Source of the DNA: Spirochaetaceae bacterium UBA6089
Lineage (GTDB): Bacteria; Spirochaetota; Spirochaetia; Treponematales; Rectinemataceae
NCBI GenBank assembly: GCA_002435985.1
Contig: DIXD01000040.1
Location: 314 to 41,872 of the forward strand
Reading direction: 5' to 3'
Length of the DNA: 41,559 bases
The position numbers and the translations under genes were made by a program. This document shows positions 14,363-23,043 of this stretch, in pieces. The notes beneath the pieces were generated by a model, which worked only from the letters and a program-made list of their open reading frames with translations, was not told the DNA's origin and did no database searches. Numbering within the stretch: position 1 is the first letter of the stretch; each line of letters starts with the position of its first letter.

Positions 14363-15517
14363 TTGAACATGCGCCTCTTGCGGCTTGTGGCCCTCGTCAC
14401 CTTTACTGCCCTCTGTTCGTTTTCGCTCTTTGCGCAATCCAGCCTGTCCAACCTTTTGCCGAAGGATGCGCGCTCGATGGGCATGGGCGGCTCGTCCTTG
14501 GTGTTTGCCGAGGGCTATGGCGCGCTGTGGGGAAATCCGGCGGGGCTTGCGAACAAGAAATCGCTCACGCTCTTAGATTCGTCCACCTGGATGTATGTAA
14601 TGCCGACCCCCCTCAATATCAATAATATTTTCGCTGTCTTGAACGGACAGAAAAACCACGATGAGACTGTGTCGATACTCGATGGAATCATTGCCGACAA
14701 TGGCTTTGGCGCTGGAGAATACTTCGGATTCGGTTGGACGGGGGACGGCATGGGACTCGGTCTGACCTCGATTACGGATGCAGTGGTCGGCGGAGGCGGG
14801 CTGTCGGATTCTACGCTGGAAATACAAAGCCAGACGAATGCGGTGCTGGGAATGGCGTGGCCGATCCGTTTCGGAGCCTTTGAACTCGATGTGGGCGCGA
14901 ATGTGCGGGGCTACTATCGCATAGAGACCTCGTCCGGCGGCTGGGAATTTGAGCCTCTTGCCGAAGCCGTCATGACGGGCTCCGATATCTACACTCCTAT
15001 CTATCAGAACAGCGTGATAGGAGGTTTCGGCTTCTCCATCGATGCCGGGGCGACCCTGTCTTTCGGCCCTCTTGGGCTCGGTTTTATGGTGCGCGATCTG
15101 GCCGACAAATTTGCAATGAGTGAATCTACCATAGAAAGGATCGCAAACAGCTACATGGTTCCTTTGGGCGGTTCTGTCTATTATTCTGTTTCGCCTGTCT
15201 ACACGGCAGGCCTATCGCTCAGGCTGAACAAAGACGATCCGCTGTCGGCTACATTTTTTGCCGAGGCCGACGATCCCATATCGCTGTTTTCCGATATCGA
15301 GTCTGTGCCCTCCAAGCTGCACATAGGCACCGAGATAACACTGTTCAGGTTTCTCGCCCTGCGTGTCGGCTATAACCAGGGCTATGTATCGTTTGGGGCG
15401 GGGCTTACGCTGTGGTTTGTGGACGTAAATACCGCCATGTTCATTGAGCCTGTCGCGGTCGGAGATCAGACCGTAGGGCGTGGCGGCTTTGTCGTACAGG
15501 CAGCGATCCGATTCTGA
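14363..15517 (+). CDS. Second FadL/UPF0164-like outer-membrane beta-barrel protein
   Basis: A paralogue of the preceding barrel gene: signal peptide, then LPKDARSMGMGGSSLVFAEG and LWGNPAGLAN, followed by about 14 predicted beta strands and a C-terminal QAAIRF. The final Phe matches the barrel-assembly signal missing from its neighbour. At about 384 residues it is slightly shorter. The start is TTG 14363, placed six bases after GGAGG, or ATG 14369 two codons later; the TTG has the better spacing and matches the spacing at 12135. It lies beyond the terminator of the first operon, so it has its own, unidentified promoter. Probable role: passage of small hydrophobic molecules through the outer membrane. 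Confidence 0.78.
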   Translation: MNMRLLRLVALVTFTALCSFSLFAQSSLSNLLPKDARSMGMGGSSLVFAEGYGALWGNPAGLANKKSLTLLDSSTWMYVMPTPLNINNIFAVLNGQKNHDETVSILDGIIADNGFGAGEYFGFGWTGDGMGLGLTSITDAVVGGGGLSDSTLEIQSQTNAVLGMAWPIRFGAFELDVGANVRGYYRIETSSGGWEFEPLAEAVMTGSDIYTPIYQNSVIGGFGFSIDAGATLSFGPLGLGFMVRDLADKFAMSESTIERIANSYMVPLGGSVYYSVSPVYTAGLSLRLNKDDPLSATFFAEADDPISLFSDIESVPSKLHIGTEITLFRFLALRVGYNQGYVSFGAGLTLWFVDVNTAMFIEPVAVGDQTVGRGGFVVQAAIRF

Positions 15518-15521
15518 ATTC

Positions 15522-15550
15522 TTGACATTTGCCGACATTTCCGCTAGTGT
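15522..15550 (+). promoter_or_regulatory. Promoter of tRNA-Lys
   Basis: A consensus -35 TTGACA (15522-15527) is followed after 17 bp by TAGTGT (15545-15550), a weak -10. The tRNA starts 22 bp further on. Confidence 0.6.
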
Positions 15551-15572
15551 TACAACCCGCGACAAAACGCGT

Positions 15573-15645
15573 GGGCCGCTAGCTCAGTTGGCAGAGCAAC
15601 GCCCTTTTAAGGCGTGGGTCCCCAGTTCGATCCTGGGGCGGCTCA
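15573..15645 (+). tRNA. tRNA-Lys (TTT)
   Basis: A 73-nt cloverleaf: acceptor GGGCCGC/GCGGCTC, D stem GCTC/GAGC, anticodon stem ACGCC/GGCGT with loop CTTTTAA (anticodon TTT), T arm CCCAG-TTCGATC-CTGGG, and discriminator A. No CCA is encoded. Confidence 0.96.
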
Positions 15646-15706
15646 ATATGGTATGTATGTGGGGCTTTTTATTTTAGTGTGAAGTACAAAGCCCCGGTCC
15701 TTGCTT

Positions 15707-17212
15707 CTATTCGCGCGTGTTTTCTCTAAAATAGATCTTCGAGAGCCGCAGTATCTTGCGGCCGAGCGTCGGGGTTAGGCTGTCGTGATTCATGCGCCAG
15801 CGCCACCAGCCTGCGGTGGTCCCCGGAAAGTTCATGCGAGCCTCCGAGCCGAGACCGAGGAAATCCTGCATGGGAGCTACGGCAAGCATTGCGGGGCTCG
15901 CCCATACAGTGCGTATGAGATCCCAGGAAAAAGTCTTGCCTTTCGCGCGCATGTAGGCGAGCGCGCGCCTTTTGGCGGGCTCGGAGGCGTGCGAAAGCCA
16001 TCCCATGGCAGTATCGTTGTCGTGCGTGCCGGTGTAAGCGATGCAGTGCCGGGGATAATTGTGGGGATAATCCTGGTTGTCTTCCTCCGGCTCGAAGGCA
16101 AACTGAAGAATCCGCATACCAGGAAAGCCCAGGCTGTCGCGCAGCTCGGTCACCTCAGGGGTGATGAAGCCGAGGTCCTCCGCGATAATGGGCAGCTCCC
16201 CCAGGGCTTCTTTCAGTGCATTGAAGAGACGGTAACTCGGTCCTTTCTCCCAACGGCCATGTTCGGCGGTCTGCTCTCCGGATGGAACCGCCCAATACGC
16301 TTCAAAGCCGCGGAAGTGGTCGATTCTGAGCGCATCGACGAGCTGGAGAGCGTGGCGAACGCGCTCGATCCACCATGCATAGCCCTGTTCTTCGTGGACG
16401 GGCCAGTTGTAGAGTGGATTTCCCCAGAGCTGGCCGGTTGCGGTGAAATAGTCGGGCGGCACTCCCGCCACATGGGTCGGTGTTCCCTTGTCGTCGAGTC
16501 GAAAGAGTTCCGGGTGTGCCCACACGTCGGCAGAGTCGTACGCGGCAAAAATCGGAATGTCGCCGATGATCTTCAGCCCGTGCGTATGCGCGTATTCCCT
16601 GAGCGCCCGCCACTGCGCAAAGAACAAGAATTGCGAGAATTGTATGCGCCCGATAATATCTGCCCGTTCCTGTGCAAATCGTACGAGGGCCTTGGGCTCT
16701 CTGAGCCTGAGTGCTGAAGGCCATGTATTCCACGCATGGCCGTGCTCGGTTTCCTTGATTGCAGCGAAGAGCGCATAATCGTCGAGCCAGCCTGCATGGG
16801 TGCTGCAGAACAGTTCGAATTCGGTCTGGAGCTGTGGTTGTGCCTTGAAGCGCCGCCATGCTCTGTCTAGAAGCGCGCTGTTCATGACGAAGAGCCGGCC
16901 ATAATCGATGCCTGTTGCCCCCGCCGAAGAATCGACGTAATACGATTCGAGTTCTTTGGGGCTAAGTAGTCCACGCTCCACGAGTGGCCGAGGATCGATG
17001 AGGTAGGGGTTTCCGGCAAAGGCCGAGGGACTCTGATAGGGCGAGTCACCGTAGGCTGAAGGGCCGAGGGGGAGAACCTGCCACCAGCCGATGCCTGCAC
17101 TCGCACAGAAATCGACGAATGCGCGCGCCTCCTCTGCCAAGGTCCCGCATGGCCAGGGGCCCCCAAAGGATAGCGGATGAAGGAGTACTCCACAACTGCG
17201 AGGGATATTCAT
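15707..17212 (-). CDS. malQ: 4-alpha-glucanotransferase (amylomaltase)
   Basis: GH77 enzyme that transfers maltosyl and longer alpha-1,4-glucan segments between acceptors in maltodextrin or glycogen metabolism; cytoplasmic. The start SCGVLLHPLSF and GIGWWQVLPLGPSAYGDSPYQ are typical. The nucleophile Asp is in DALRIDHFRGFEAYW, the acid/base Glu in IIAEDLGFITPEV, and the transition-state Asp in YTGTHDNDTAMGW. At 501 residues it is of usual bacterial length. ATG 17212 has no good ribosome-binding site. A TTGACA-containing promoter sits about 45 bp upstream, just after the terminator of the chaperone-usher operon, so malQ is a separate unit. Confidence 0.95.
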   Translation of the reverse strand: MNIPRSCGVLLHPLSFGGPWPCGTLAEEARAFVDFCASAGIGWWQVLPLGPSAYGDSPYQSPSAFAGNPYLIDPRPLVERGLLSPKELESYYVDSSAGATGIDYGRLFVMNSALLDRAWRRFKAQPQLQTEFELFCSTHAGWLDDYALFAAIKETEHGHAWNTWPSALRLREPKALVRFAQERADIIGRIQFSQFLFFAQWRALREYAHTHGLKIIGDIPIFAAYDSADVWAHPELFRLDDKGTPTHVAGVPPDYFTATGQLWGNPLYNWPVHEEQGYAWWIERVRHALQLVDALRIDHFRGFEAYWAVPSGEQTAEHGRWEKGPSYRLFNALKEALGELPIIAEDLGFITPEVTELRDSLGFPGMRILQFAFEPEEDNQDYPHNYPRHCIAYTGTHDNDTAMGWLSHASEPAKRRALAYMRAKGKTFSWDLIRTVWASPAMLAVAPMQDFLGLGSEARMNFPGTTAGWWRWRMNHDSLTPTLGRKILRLSKIYFRENTRE

Positions 17213-17236
17213 AGTTAAACCGATTTACATGATGTA

Positions 17237-17259
17237 TGACACAAAGAGAATTATGTCAA
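17237..17259 (-). promoter_or_regulatory. Candidate malQ promoter
   Basis: On the minus strand TTGACA (17259-17254) is followed 17 bp later by TACATC. The -35 is perfect and the -10 weak. It would give a leader of only a dozen bases, consistent with the absent ribosome-binding site. Confidence 0.5.
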
Positions 17260-17264
17260 GACCG

Positions 17265-17295
17265 AAAAACGCGCCCCAGGCAGGGCCCTGGGGGC
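17265..17295 (-). terminator. Terminator of the chaperone-usher operon
   Basis: On the minus strand GCCCCCAGG pairs with CCTGGGGC (one bulged C) across a 6-base loop, followed after two or three bases by TTTTT. It separates the pilus operon from malQ. Confidence 0.8.
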
Positions 17296-17369
17296 TCTCA
17301 CGCAGTGCCTTAGGGCAGAACTCCTGACAGGGCCCCACGCAGGCCGGCAGGTTCATGCCGAGGGCTGCT

Positions 17370-18296
17370 CTAATTGGCCGTCACCGAGAAGCTGATGGTG
17401 TCGGAATACTGACCTGCCTCGACATTCTGCTCAGGGGGGATGGTGATCGTTCCCAGCAATACTTTGCTGTAGAGTGCCCTCGCAGTTTGAACATCGATCG
17501 TCACGACGGGGCCGAGGCTGTAGCTCTTGCCGTCGATGGTCAATGAGTATTGGATCTTGTCGTTTGTCGTATCGGAGGTGAGATAGCCTCCCGACGCTAC
17601 GTTCATAGTCAGGGTATATCCCGTTGTCCCCTTCACGAATATTCCAAAGCTTGCGCTCGCACCCTTCGAGATTTCGCCGAGATCGAGATTGTAGAGATTC
17701 ACGCCTGTGTCGAAGGACCCGCTCGAAGGCCCAACCCTCACTTCCACTGTCTGGGCGACGATTGCGGTGTACGTAAAGCTCGCTGTGTCCTCCAGATAGG
17801 AGCTGTTTGGGAGGGAGTAGTCATAGAGCTTTACAGTAAAATTACCTGTATAGGTGCCCCACGGTGCGCTCTGGCCTTTGTCGAGACGTGGATAGACGGT
17901 ATATGTTTTTGTCAGGGTACTTGTAAATGCGGGGAACGAGCCTACAACGATCGTGGAGGACGTATAATCTGCGCTGCTCTTTATCTCTTTGGTGTAGTTT
18001 GAGTCTTGGTAAAAGTTAACCGTCAGGCTGTTTGAGGATGAAGTTAAGAGCCGCGAACTTGGAGACGGCGAGCCGTCGATCACCGCACAGAAATTGACCG
18101 TGGTCCGTGGGGATTTCTTAATGCGCACGGTAAAGGTAAATTGCGGGCCTGTGGTGTCGTTTCCGAAGTATGGATCATAGGTGACCGGACTCGGGCTGAC
18201 CATTGTGTCCAGCGACAATGACGAGAGCCACCACTGTGCACTCACCGAGGAAATGAGCATCGCACCCATGCAGACAAGGAACACAATTCTTTTCAT
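17370..18296 (-). CDS. Spore-coat-U (SCPU/Csu-type) two-domain pilus subunit or adhesin
   Basis: A secreted 308-residue protein: signal peptide (IVFLVCMGAMLISSVSAQ) followed by two beta-rich domains of similar layout. The first ends near GTYTGNFTVKLYDY. The second begins near FTYTAIVAQTVEV and ends with AGQYSDTISFSVTAN, the typical C-terminal strand of SCPU-domain subunits of archaic chaperone-usher pili. Two SCPU-like domains in one chain resemble tip adhesins such as CsuE rather than single-domain pilins. The cysteine pairs common in SCPU domains are absent; only one Cys is seen in the mature part (VNFCAVI). ATG 18296 is preferred over GTG 18302; GGAG lies 9 bases upstream. It is the last gene of the operon. 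Confidence 0.72.
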   Translation of the reverse strand: MKRIVFLVCMGAMLISSVSAQWWLSSLSLDTMVSPSPVTYDPYFGNDTTGPQFTFTVRIKKSPRTTVNFCAVIDGSPSPSSRLLTSSSNSLTVNFYQDSNYTKEIKSSADYTSSTIVVGSFPAFTSTLTKTYTVYPRLDKGQSAPWGTYTGNFTVKLYDYSLPNSSYLEDTASFTYTAIVAQTVEVRVGPSSGSFDTGVNLYNLDLGEISKGASASFGIFVKGTTGYTLTMNVASGGYLTSDTTNDKIQYSLTIDGKSYSLGPVVTIDVQTARALYSKVLLGTITIPPEQNVEAGQYSDTISFSVTAN

Positions 18297-18318
18297 AGGC
18301 ACTTACTCCAGTATACTG

Positions 18319-20802
18319 CTATTCCGCTTCCAGAGGTATCACGGTATCTCCAAGGTCGATACTATCCTCTTCTGTTTCGGGCAGTTCGAATTGGGTCGTC
18401 CCATAGCCCTCGGGCCACTCGATTCTATACATTCCCGGAAGAATGTCGTAGATGTCGAATCTTCCCGTTTCGTCGGTGAATGTCGACGTTACCAACGAAC
18501 CGCCAATATCGTACACATCGCCCGGCAGATATGCGATCGGTGTGCCGTTCTGGTCGACGAGGCGACCAAAGAGCATGTACCGTCGGATCACGTCGCCTCG
18601 GAAGAGAATGCCGCTGCGATATGATGGTGAAGCGACCACAAACGGAGAGCGGGGAGTGAGATTGAGAGAGGCGCCGCCCACAAGGTCGTTGGAGATGACG
18701 GCCGTCGTATGATTTGTCAGCGGTATGACGATGTTTTGCCCGCGCTTCGCAAGGTACTGAGCTCCGTTGTTCACCTTGTACGAAAATACGACGTCATCGT
18801 CCTTTATCGTAGGGGCGCTGATCAGCAGAAAGGAGTCGGGGATTTGTCGTGTAAATCCGATATGGCTTCCGACGAAAGCCATGGTGGCCCTCAACTGCAG
18901 ATATCCGTTTGCATAATAGCTGTTCGTGCTGGTCGAATAGCCGAGCGTGCCGTTCAAAGCGGCATCGAATAAGTCCGAATTGTTGCGGATTCCTAAAGAG
19001 ACGGAACTGTCGTCTTTTGAGCCCGGCAAAAGATTGTTCGCGTTGAGGTTTACATCGTAGAGACTTCCCGATATGGGGGTTTTTTCAAGGATGGTAAGGC
19101 TCGTGTCTCCCGAGGAGGTTTGTAGATAATTAAGCGATCGCTGGTAGCTATCCTTTGGTATGATGCTGAAGGCCAGAAGTGCCGAGAACGTGGGTGTTCC
19201 CGATACGGGGACGGAGTACTGCCCGGAAAGACTGAGGTTCCCACCGGTTCTAATGCTCTGGCTGATTGATGCCCGCACTCCATGGGTCATGCTCGGGCGT
19301 GAGCTTTCGGAAAGCGTGTAGGAATAGCCGAGGCTCACGCCTGTGCGCGAAAAAATCCTTGCATAGAGATTGGCCGAGAGCGTAAAGTAGGCGTCAGGTG
19401 CCGGGCCAGTCGGCGCTGAGATGTTCGGCGCCGAGAAACCATATCCACGGTAGCTCGCATGGATTCCTAGCGACGGGATAGAGTCTTTTTCTGGTCTTGA
19501 AAAGAGATAGCTGATGGATGCCGCCGACGCGAACATCTCTCCCCAACCATCCCAGCGGCCCACGAGAGAAATCGAACCGTTCACGTTGCCGATCGGTAGG
19601 GCAAGAGTCCCTGTAAGACCAGCCATAGCGGAGCGCCTGTCGGTTTGAAGATTAAGGCCGCCAGAAAATGTCGGTGAAAAACCATGGAGATAATACCCCG
19701 ACGCGAAGAACTCATCCCAACGAGTGGTAGAAGCTCCCGCGGAGAGCGCAAATTCCGAAGTTCCCATCTGCAAGATATCGTTGTCGCGTGGTATGAGGCG
19801 GCGGAAGACCAGCACGTTGCCGTCGGTTTCCTCGATGCGCAGGACGAACTCATTGAGGCCTGTGGTGAAAGGCAGGTCGAGAATACGATAATTCCCCGGC
19901 GCCAGCAGCACTTGCCGAATTGGGCGGCCGTTCACCTCGATGCTTACTTTCGCGAGCTTGTGGATGGTGAACTCGGTGCTGTCATCGATAAGGCCCTGGC
20001 GTACAATATAGCGGTGATTCTCGATGCTCGAGAGCGAAATGGCGTAGAGTTGGGGTTGCGACTGAAACCCCGTGCCCGGTATGATGATCATGCCCAGTGA
20101 AATATGCAATTGTTGGGCATTGTTCTCCCAGAGGGCATACAGGCTGTCAACATAGTATGTCTGTGTCGTCTCTGAAAGCGAGACGTATCCAGAGGAGAAG
20201 AGGTGCGTGCCCAGAATATTGAGGACGGAATAGAGCCTTGTCGAGAACAAGAGGCTACTACCGGACGTCGTCGACACCTGTAGATTCGTTTCGTCTTGAA
20301 TGAACCCGGCAAAAGGCGCGGGTCTGAGGATGGGCTTGTAATTCGGAACCTGTTCGGGCACAAAGTCGATGTCGATAACCGGTGCATACTCGGGAGGTAT
20401 GGTGATGCTGATCGTGAGCGCAGAAGAGTCGAAAACAAAGGTCATGCCGGCCATGGCGAAATCTTCGGCGCTGAGCCATGAAAGGTTTTTGAACAGGGTG
20501 TCGAAAATAATCGAATAGACGTCGGGGCGGAGGTAGTCGATGAGGATGGACGCTGCGAGCGTCTTTTGGATGATTGCCTCGTTGTGCCATACCCCGGCCT
20601 CGATTTCTCCTATTGTCTTGTCGTTTATGGTCAGCAAAAAGCTGATGGTGAGTTCCGGCGTTATCGTATCATGGGCAATCGGCATATCGGGAAGCTGGTT
20701 CTGCATTCTCTCGAGGTCGGAGTTTTGGCCGAAAAGCAGGCTTATCCCCACGAGGACAAAAAGCAAAACAAACAAGGGGATATTCTTCGTAGCCATGGAC
20801 AA
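18319..20802 (-). CDS. Outer-membrane usher, archaic (Csu-like) chaperone-usher pathway
   Basis: Outer-membrane pore that accepts chaperone-bound subunits and assembles or exports them. A signal peptide (PLFVLLFVLVGISLLFG) and an N-terminal domain precede the barrel. The plug is recognisable at about residues 285-330 as VSIEVNGRPIRQVLLAPGNYRI-DLPFTTGLNEFVLRIEE-DGN, the usual usher plug pattern. Many amphipathic strands follow, and the C-terminus is a carboxypeptidase-regulatory-like domain (GRLVDQNGTPIAYLPGDVYD, FTDETGRFDIYDILPGMYRIEW) as in CsuD-type ushers. Length (827) is normal. The start is TTG 20802, six bases after GGAGG, or ATG 20796. The chaperone gene is upstream and the subunit gene 22 bp downstream. 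Confidence 0.85.
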   Translation of the reverse strand: MSMATKNIPLFVLLFVLVGISLLFGQNSDLERMQNQLPDMPIAHDTITPELTISFLLTINDKTIGEIEAGVWHNEAIIQKTLAASILIDYLRPDVYSIIFDTLFKNLSWLSAEDFAMAGMTFVFDSSALTISITIPPEYAPVIDIDFVPEQVPNYKPILRPAPFAGFIQDETNLQVSTTSGSSLLFSTRLYSVLNILGTHLFSSGYVSLSETTQTYYVDSLYALWENNAQQLHISLGMIIIPGTGFQSQPQLYAISLSSIENHRYIVRQGLIDDSTEFTIHKLAKVSIEVNGRPIRQVLLAPGNYRILDLPFTTGLNEFVLRIEETDGNVLVFRRLIPRDNDILQMGTSEFALSAGASTTRWDEFFASGYYLHGFSPTFSGGLNLQTDRRSAMAGLTGTLALPIGNVNGSISLVGRWDGWGEMFASAASISYLFSRPEKDSIPSLGIHASYRGYGFSAPNISAPTGPAPDAYFTLSANLYARIFSRTGVSLGYSYTLSESSRPSMTHGVRASISQSIRTGGNLSLSGQYSVPVSGTPTFSALLAFSIIPKDSYQRSLNYLQTSSGDTSLTILEKTPISGSLYDVNLNANNLLPGSKDDSSVSLGIRNNSDLFDAALNGTLGYSTSTNSYYANGYLQLRATMAFVGSHIGFTRQIPDSFLLISAPTIKDDDVVFSYKVNNGAQYLAKRGQNIVIPLTNHTTAVISNDLVGGASLNLTPRSPFVVASPSYRSGILFRGDVIRRYMLFGRLVDQNGTPIAYLPGDVYDIGGSLVTSTFTDETGRFDIYDILPGMYRIEWPEGYGTTQFELPETEEDSIDLGDTVIPLEAE

Positions 20803-20858
20803 TTACTGCCTCCATCACATTTTTATATCGACTTTTAGAATACGGACGCTTAAAAAGT

Positions 20859-21599
20859 TTATTCGATCGTTGCCGACAGTGTGCCCATGTAGCTTGCATT
20901 CGGGCTTGCGCTTTCGTAAGGAATGAAGAAGCGTCGCACGTTGCCAGGGAGCAGATTCTGCCCCTGCAGGGCTATTACCTGGTCGCCGGTAAGCGTGACC
21001 GATCCTATAGAGCCCCCACTGATCTTCAATACGGGGTCGTTGATGAGCGCGTGGCGGGTGCCGCTGTTCGTGACGGTCACCCAAAACCCATGCTTTCCTT
21101 CCTGTTCGCCATATTCGACCTTCGATACAGAGACCATCTCTTTGACATTGGGGGGAGCCACATAGAGCGCCGCAATATATCTGAACAGCACTTTTACGCC
21201 CGAGCTCTGGGTTTGGGCGAAATCGATGGGGACCTGCTCCGCGATGATGCGATACGCCATTTCCTTGGTGAGCTTCGTGGTGCCTTTATACTGCACTTTT
21301 ATATTTTGGAAGGAGTTGGGTTGGACGACGACCCTGGTTGGGAATATCGTAAAATCCTTATCGGCCGGCTCGTTTATTTCATTCCCGTTCTCATCGATCG
21401 AGCGCGTCATGGCCTTGATCGAAATGGCAATTTGCTGAGAGGAATCGTTGGTCAGACGGAAACTGGCAACGCTTTGAGCGCCGCTTGGCGAAATCGAGAC
21501 GGACATCGGCATGAACGTGAACGCAAACACAGAGACCCCCACCATCATAAAGAGCGCTGCGAAGGCCACGCGTGTATAACGGCGCAATATAGTATGCAT
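20859..21599 (-). CDS. PapD-like periplasmic pilus chaperone
   Basis: Periplasmic two-Ig-domain chaperone that completes and stabilises pilus subunits before handing them to the usher. A signal peptide (VAFAALFMMVGVSVFAFTF) precedes domain 1: MSVSISPSGAQSVASFRLTN, then TIFPTRVVVQPNSFQNIKVQY. The family signature region is KEMAYRIIAEQVPI. Domain 2 follows with FWVTVTNSGTRHALI and GNVRRFFIPY. The frame extends to ATG 21611, but ATG 21599 sits five bases after GGAGG and gives a better start (246 residues). It is first in the operon, 56 bp before the usher gene. Confidence 0.85.
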   Translation of the reverse strand: MHTILRRYTRVAFAALFMMVGVSVFAFTFMPMSVSISPSGAQSVASFRLTNDSSQQIAISIKAMTRSIDENGNEINEPADKDFTIFPTRVVVQPNSFQNIKVQYKGTTKLTKEMAYRIIAEQVPIDFAQTQSSGVKVLFRYIAALYVAPPNVKEMVSVSKVEYGEQEGKHGFWVTVTNSGTRHALINDPVLKISGGSIGSVTLTGDQVIALQGQNLLPGNVRRFFIPYESASPNASYMGTLSATIE

Positions 21600-21622
21600 G
21601 TGCTCCTCCATTAATATTCTCT

Positions 21623-21651
21623 ATTGTATATAGAAATCCATCAAAAAGCAA
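21623..21651 (-). promoter_or_regulatory. Candidate promoter of the chaperone-usher operon
   Basis: On the minus strand TTGCTT (21651-21646), a 17-bp spacer, then TACAAT (21628-21623). Both hexamers are near consensus. The leader would be about 18 bases and includes the GGAGG site. Confidence 0.55.
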
Positions 21652-21684
21652 TTCTTGCGCACAATGCTTTATTGTAGGGGTCGC

Positions 21685-21714
21685 TTGACATGTTCTGTGC
21701 CTGTCTGATATAAG
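21685..21714 (+). promoter_or_regulatory. Promoter of the tRNA-Val/tRNA-Phe unit
   Basis: TTGACA (21685-21690), 18 bp, TATAAG (21709-21714), located 24 bp before tRNA-Val. It is divergent from the chaperone-usher operon promoter. Confidence 0.75.
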
Positions 21715-21738
21715 CTTTCTGGTATCTGCGGTCGATAT

Positions 21739-21812
21739 GGGCGGTTAGCTCAGTTGGTTAGAGCACCAGTATGACACGCTGGGGGTCGCAAGTTCGACTC
21801 TTGCACCGCCCA
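21739..21812 (+). tRNA. tRNA-Val (GAC)
   Basis: A 74-nt cloverleaf: acceptor GGGCGGT/ACCGCCC, D stem GCTC/GAGC, anticodon stem CCAGT/GCTGG with loop ATGACAC (anticodon GAC), T arm GCAAG-TTCGACT-CTTGC, discriminator A. No encoded CCA. Confidence 0.95.
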
Positions 21813-21830
21813 TTTTTTTGACTACCGCAT

Positions 21831-21903
21831 GCCGCTGTAGCTCAGTTGGTAGAGCAATGGACTGAAAATCCATGTGTCACCAGTTCGATTCTGGTCGGCG
21901 GCA
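21831..21903 (+). tRNA. tRNA-Phe (GAA)
   Basis: A 73-nt cloverleaf 18 bp after tRNA-Val: acceptor GCCGCTG/CGGCGGC, D stem GCTC/GAGC, anticodon stem ATGGA/TCCAT with loop CTGAAAA (anticodon GAA), T arm ACCAG-TTCGATT-CTGGT, discriminator A. No encoded CCA. Confidence 0.96.
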
Positions 21904-21908
21904 CTTGG

Positions 21909-21941
21909 GCCACCTCAGCATGAGGTGGCTTCTTTTTTTTT
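21909..21941 (+). terminator. Terminator of the tRNA-Val/Phe unit
   Basis: A 9-bp perfect stem (GCCACCTCA/TGAGGTGGC) with a 3-base loop, followed by TTC and a run of nine T. Confidence 0.95.
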
Positions 21942-22050
21942 CTCCATGGCACGAGTGGTGTCCTCTGGCGATTGTTGCATTCGCATGCTCTCTGCGATAC
22001 AGTAGCAACGATTCAATCAGTGCATTGTGACGTTCTGGAGGGGTACCTGC

Positions 22051-23043
22051 ATGCGTGTGCTCGTCGTCGGCGGCGCCGGATATATCGGTAGCCATGTGGT
22101 GCGATTCTTTGCGGACCGAGGCCTCAAGGTCGATGTGTTCGACAATCTCTCTACGGGCACGAAAGAAAATCTATTTTTAGATTGCGGCTTCTTCGAAGAG
22201 GACATTCTCAACTATCGAGCGATGGTGGCGATCATGCAGAGAGGCTATGACGCAGTGGTGCACCTTGCTGCGGCCAAGGCTGCAGGGGAATCCATGATCC
22301 ACCCCGAGAAATACGCCATTCAGAATCTGACGGGCACGATCAACATTCTCAATGCCGCGTGCGAAGCGAAGATTCCGCGGCTTGTGTTTTCGTCGTCGGC
22401 GGCGATCTATGGCGAGCCGAAATATCTGCCGATCGACGAAGCGCATCCGAAAGAGCCCACCAATTTTTACGGCTTTACCAAGCTTGAGATCGAGCGCTGT
22501 CTCGAGTGGTACGATAGGCTCAAGGGGCTCAAGTTTGCGGCGCTGCGCTACTTCAATGCGGCGGGATACGACCCGGATGGCAGGGTGAAAGGGCTCGAGA
22601 GAAATCCAGCGAACCTGGTGCCCGTCATCATGGAGGTGGCGGTGGGCTTAAGGCCGCATCTCGAGGTGTTCGGCACCGACTATCCCACACCCGATGGGTC
22701 CGGCGTACGCGACTATATCCATGTGACCGACCTCGCCGAGGCACATTATGCGGCATTGATGCACCTTGTGAAGGAGCCGAGAAGCTTTGCCGTCAATTTA
22801 GGCTCCGAGCGTGGGCTCTCTGTGCTCGAAATCCTCGACGCGGCGCGGAGGATCACCGGCCGCCCCATTCCTGCAGTGATGACGGGGCGCAGACCAGGAG
22901 ACCCTGCAAAGCTCATCGCCTCGAGTGCAACGGCTCAAAAGCTGCTCGGCTGGGAAGCGAAATATTCCGATCTTTCGAGTATCATCGCCACGTCGTGGCG
23001 TGTCTATGCACAGCATTTTGCGCACGAAAGGGAAAGACAATGA
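22051..23043 (+). CDS. galE: UDP-glucose 4-epimerase
   Basis: Interconverts UDP-glucose and UDP-galactose for galactose use or glycan precursor supply; extended short-chain dehydrogenase fold. The NAD-binding GGAGYIGSHVV opens the protein. VHLAA, FSSSAAIYGEP and the catalytic YxxxK (NFYGFTKLEIE) follow, then RYFNAAGYDPDGR and DGSGVRDYIHVTDLA. The 330-residue length is normal. ATG 22051 lies after GGAGGGG; a GTG at 22027 is also in frame but less plausible. The TGA overlaps the ATG of the peptidase gene, so the two are coupled. Confidence 0.94.
   Translation: MRVLVVGGAGYIGSHVVRFFADRGLKVDVFDNLSTGTKENLFLDCGFFEEDILNYRAMVAIMQRGYDAVVHLAAAKAAGESMIHPEKYAIQNLTGTINILNAACEAKIPRLVFSSSAAIYGEPKYLPIDEAHPKEPTNFYGFTKLEIERCLEWYDRLKGLKFAALRYFNAAGYDPDGRVKGLERNPANLVPVIMEVAVGLRPHLEVFGTDYPTPDGSGVRDYIHVTDLAEAHYAALMHLVKEPRSFAVNLGSERGLSVLEILDAARRITGRPIPAVMTGRRPGDPAKLIASSATAQKLLGWEAKYSDLSSIIATSWRVYAQHFAHERERQ

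Noticed and set aside
15480..15677. Small frame over tRNA-Lys
   Set aside because: Its translation is that of the tRNA itself (AQLAEQRP type), a common false ORF.
15661..15695. GGGGCTTT/AAAGCCCC inverted repeat between tRNA-Lys and malQ
   Set aside because: An 8-bp stem with a 19-base loop and no T tract on either strand is not convincing as a terminator.
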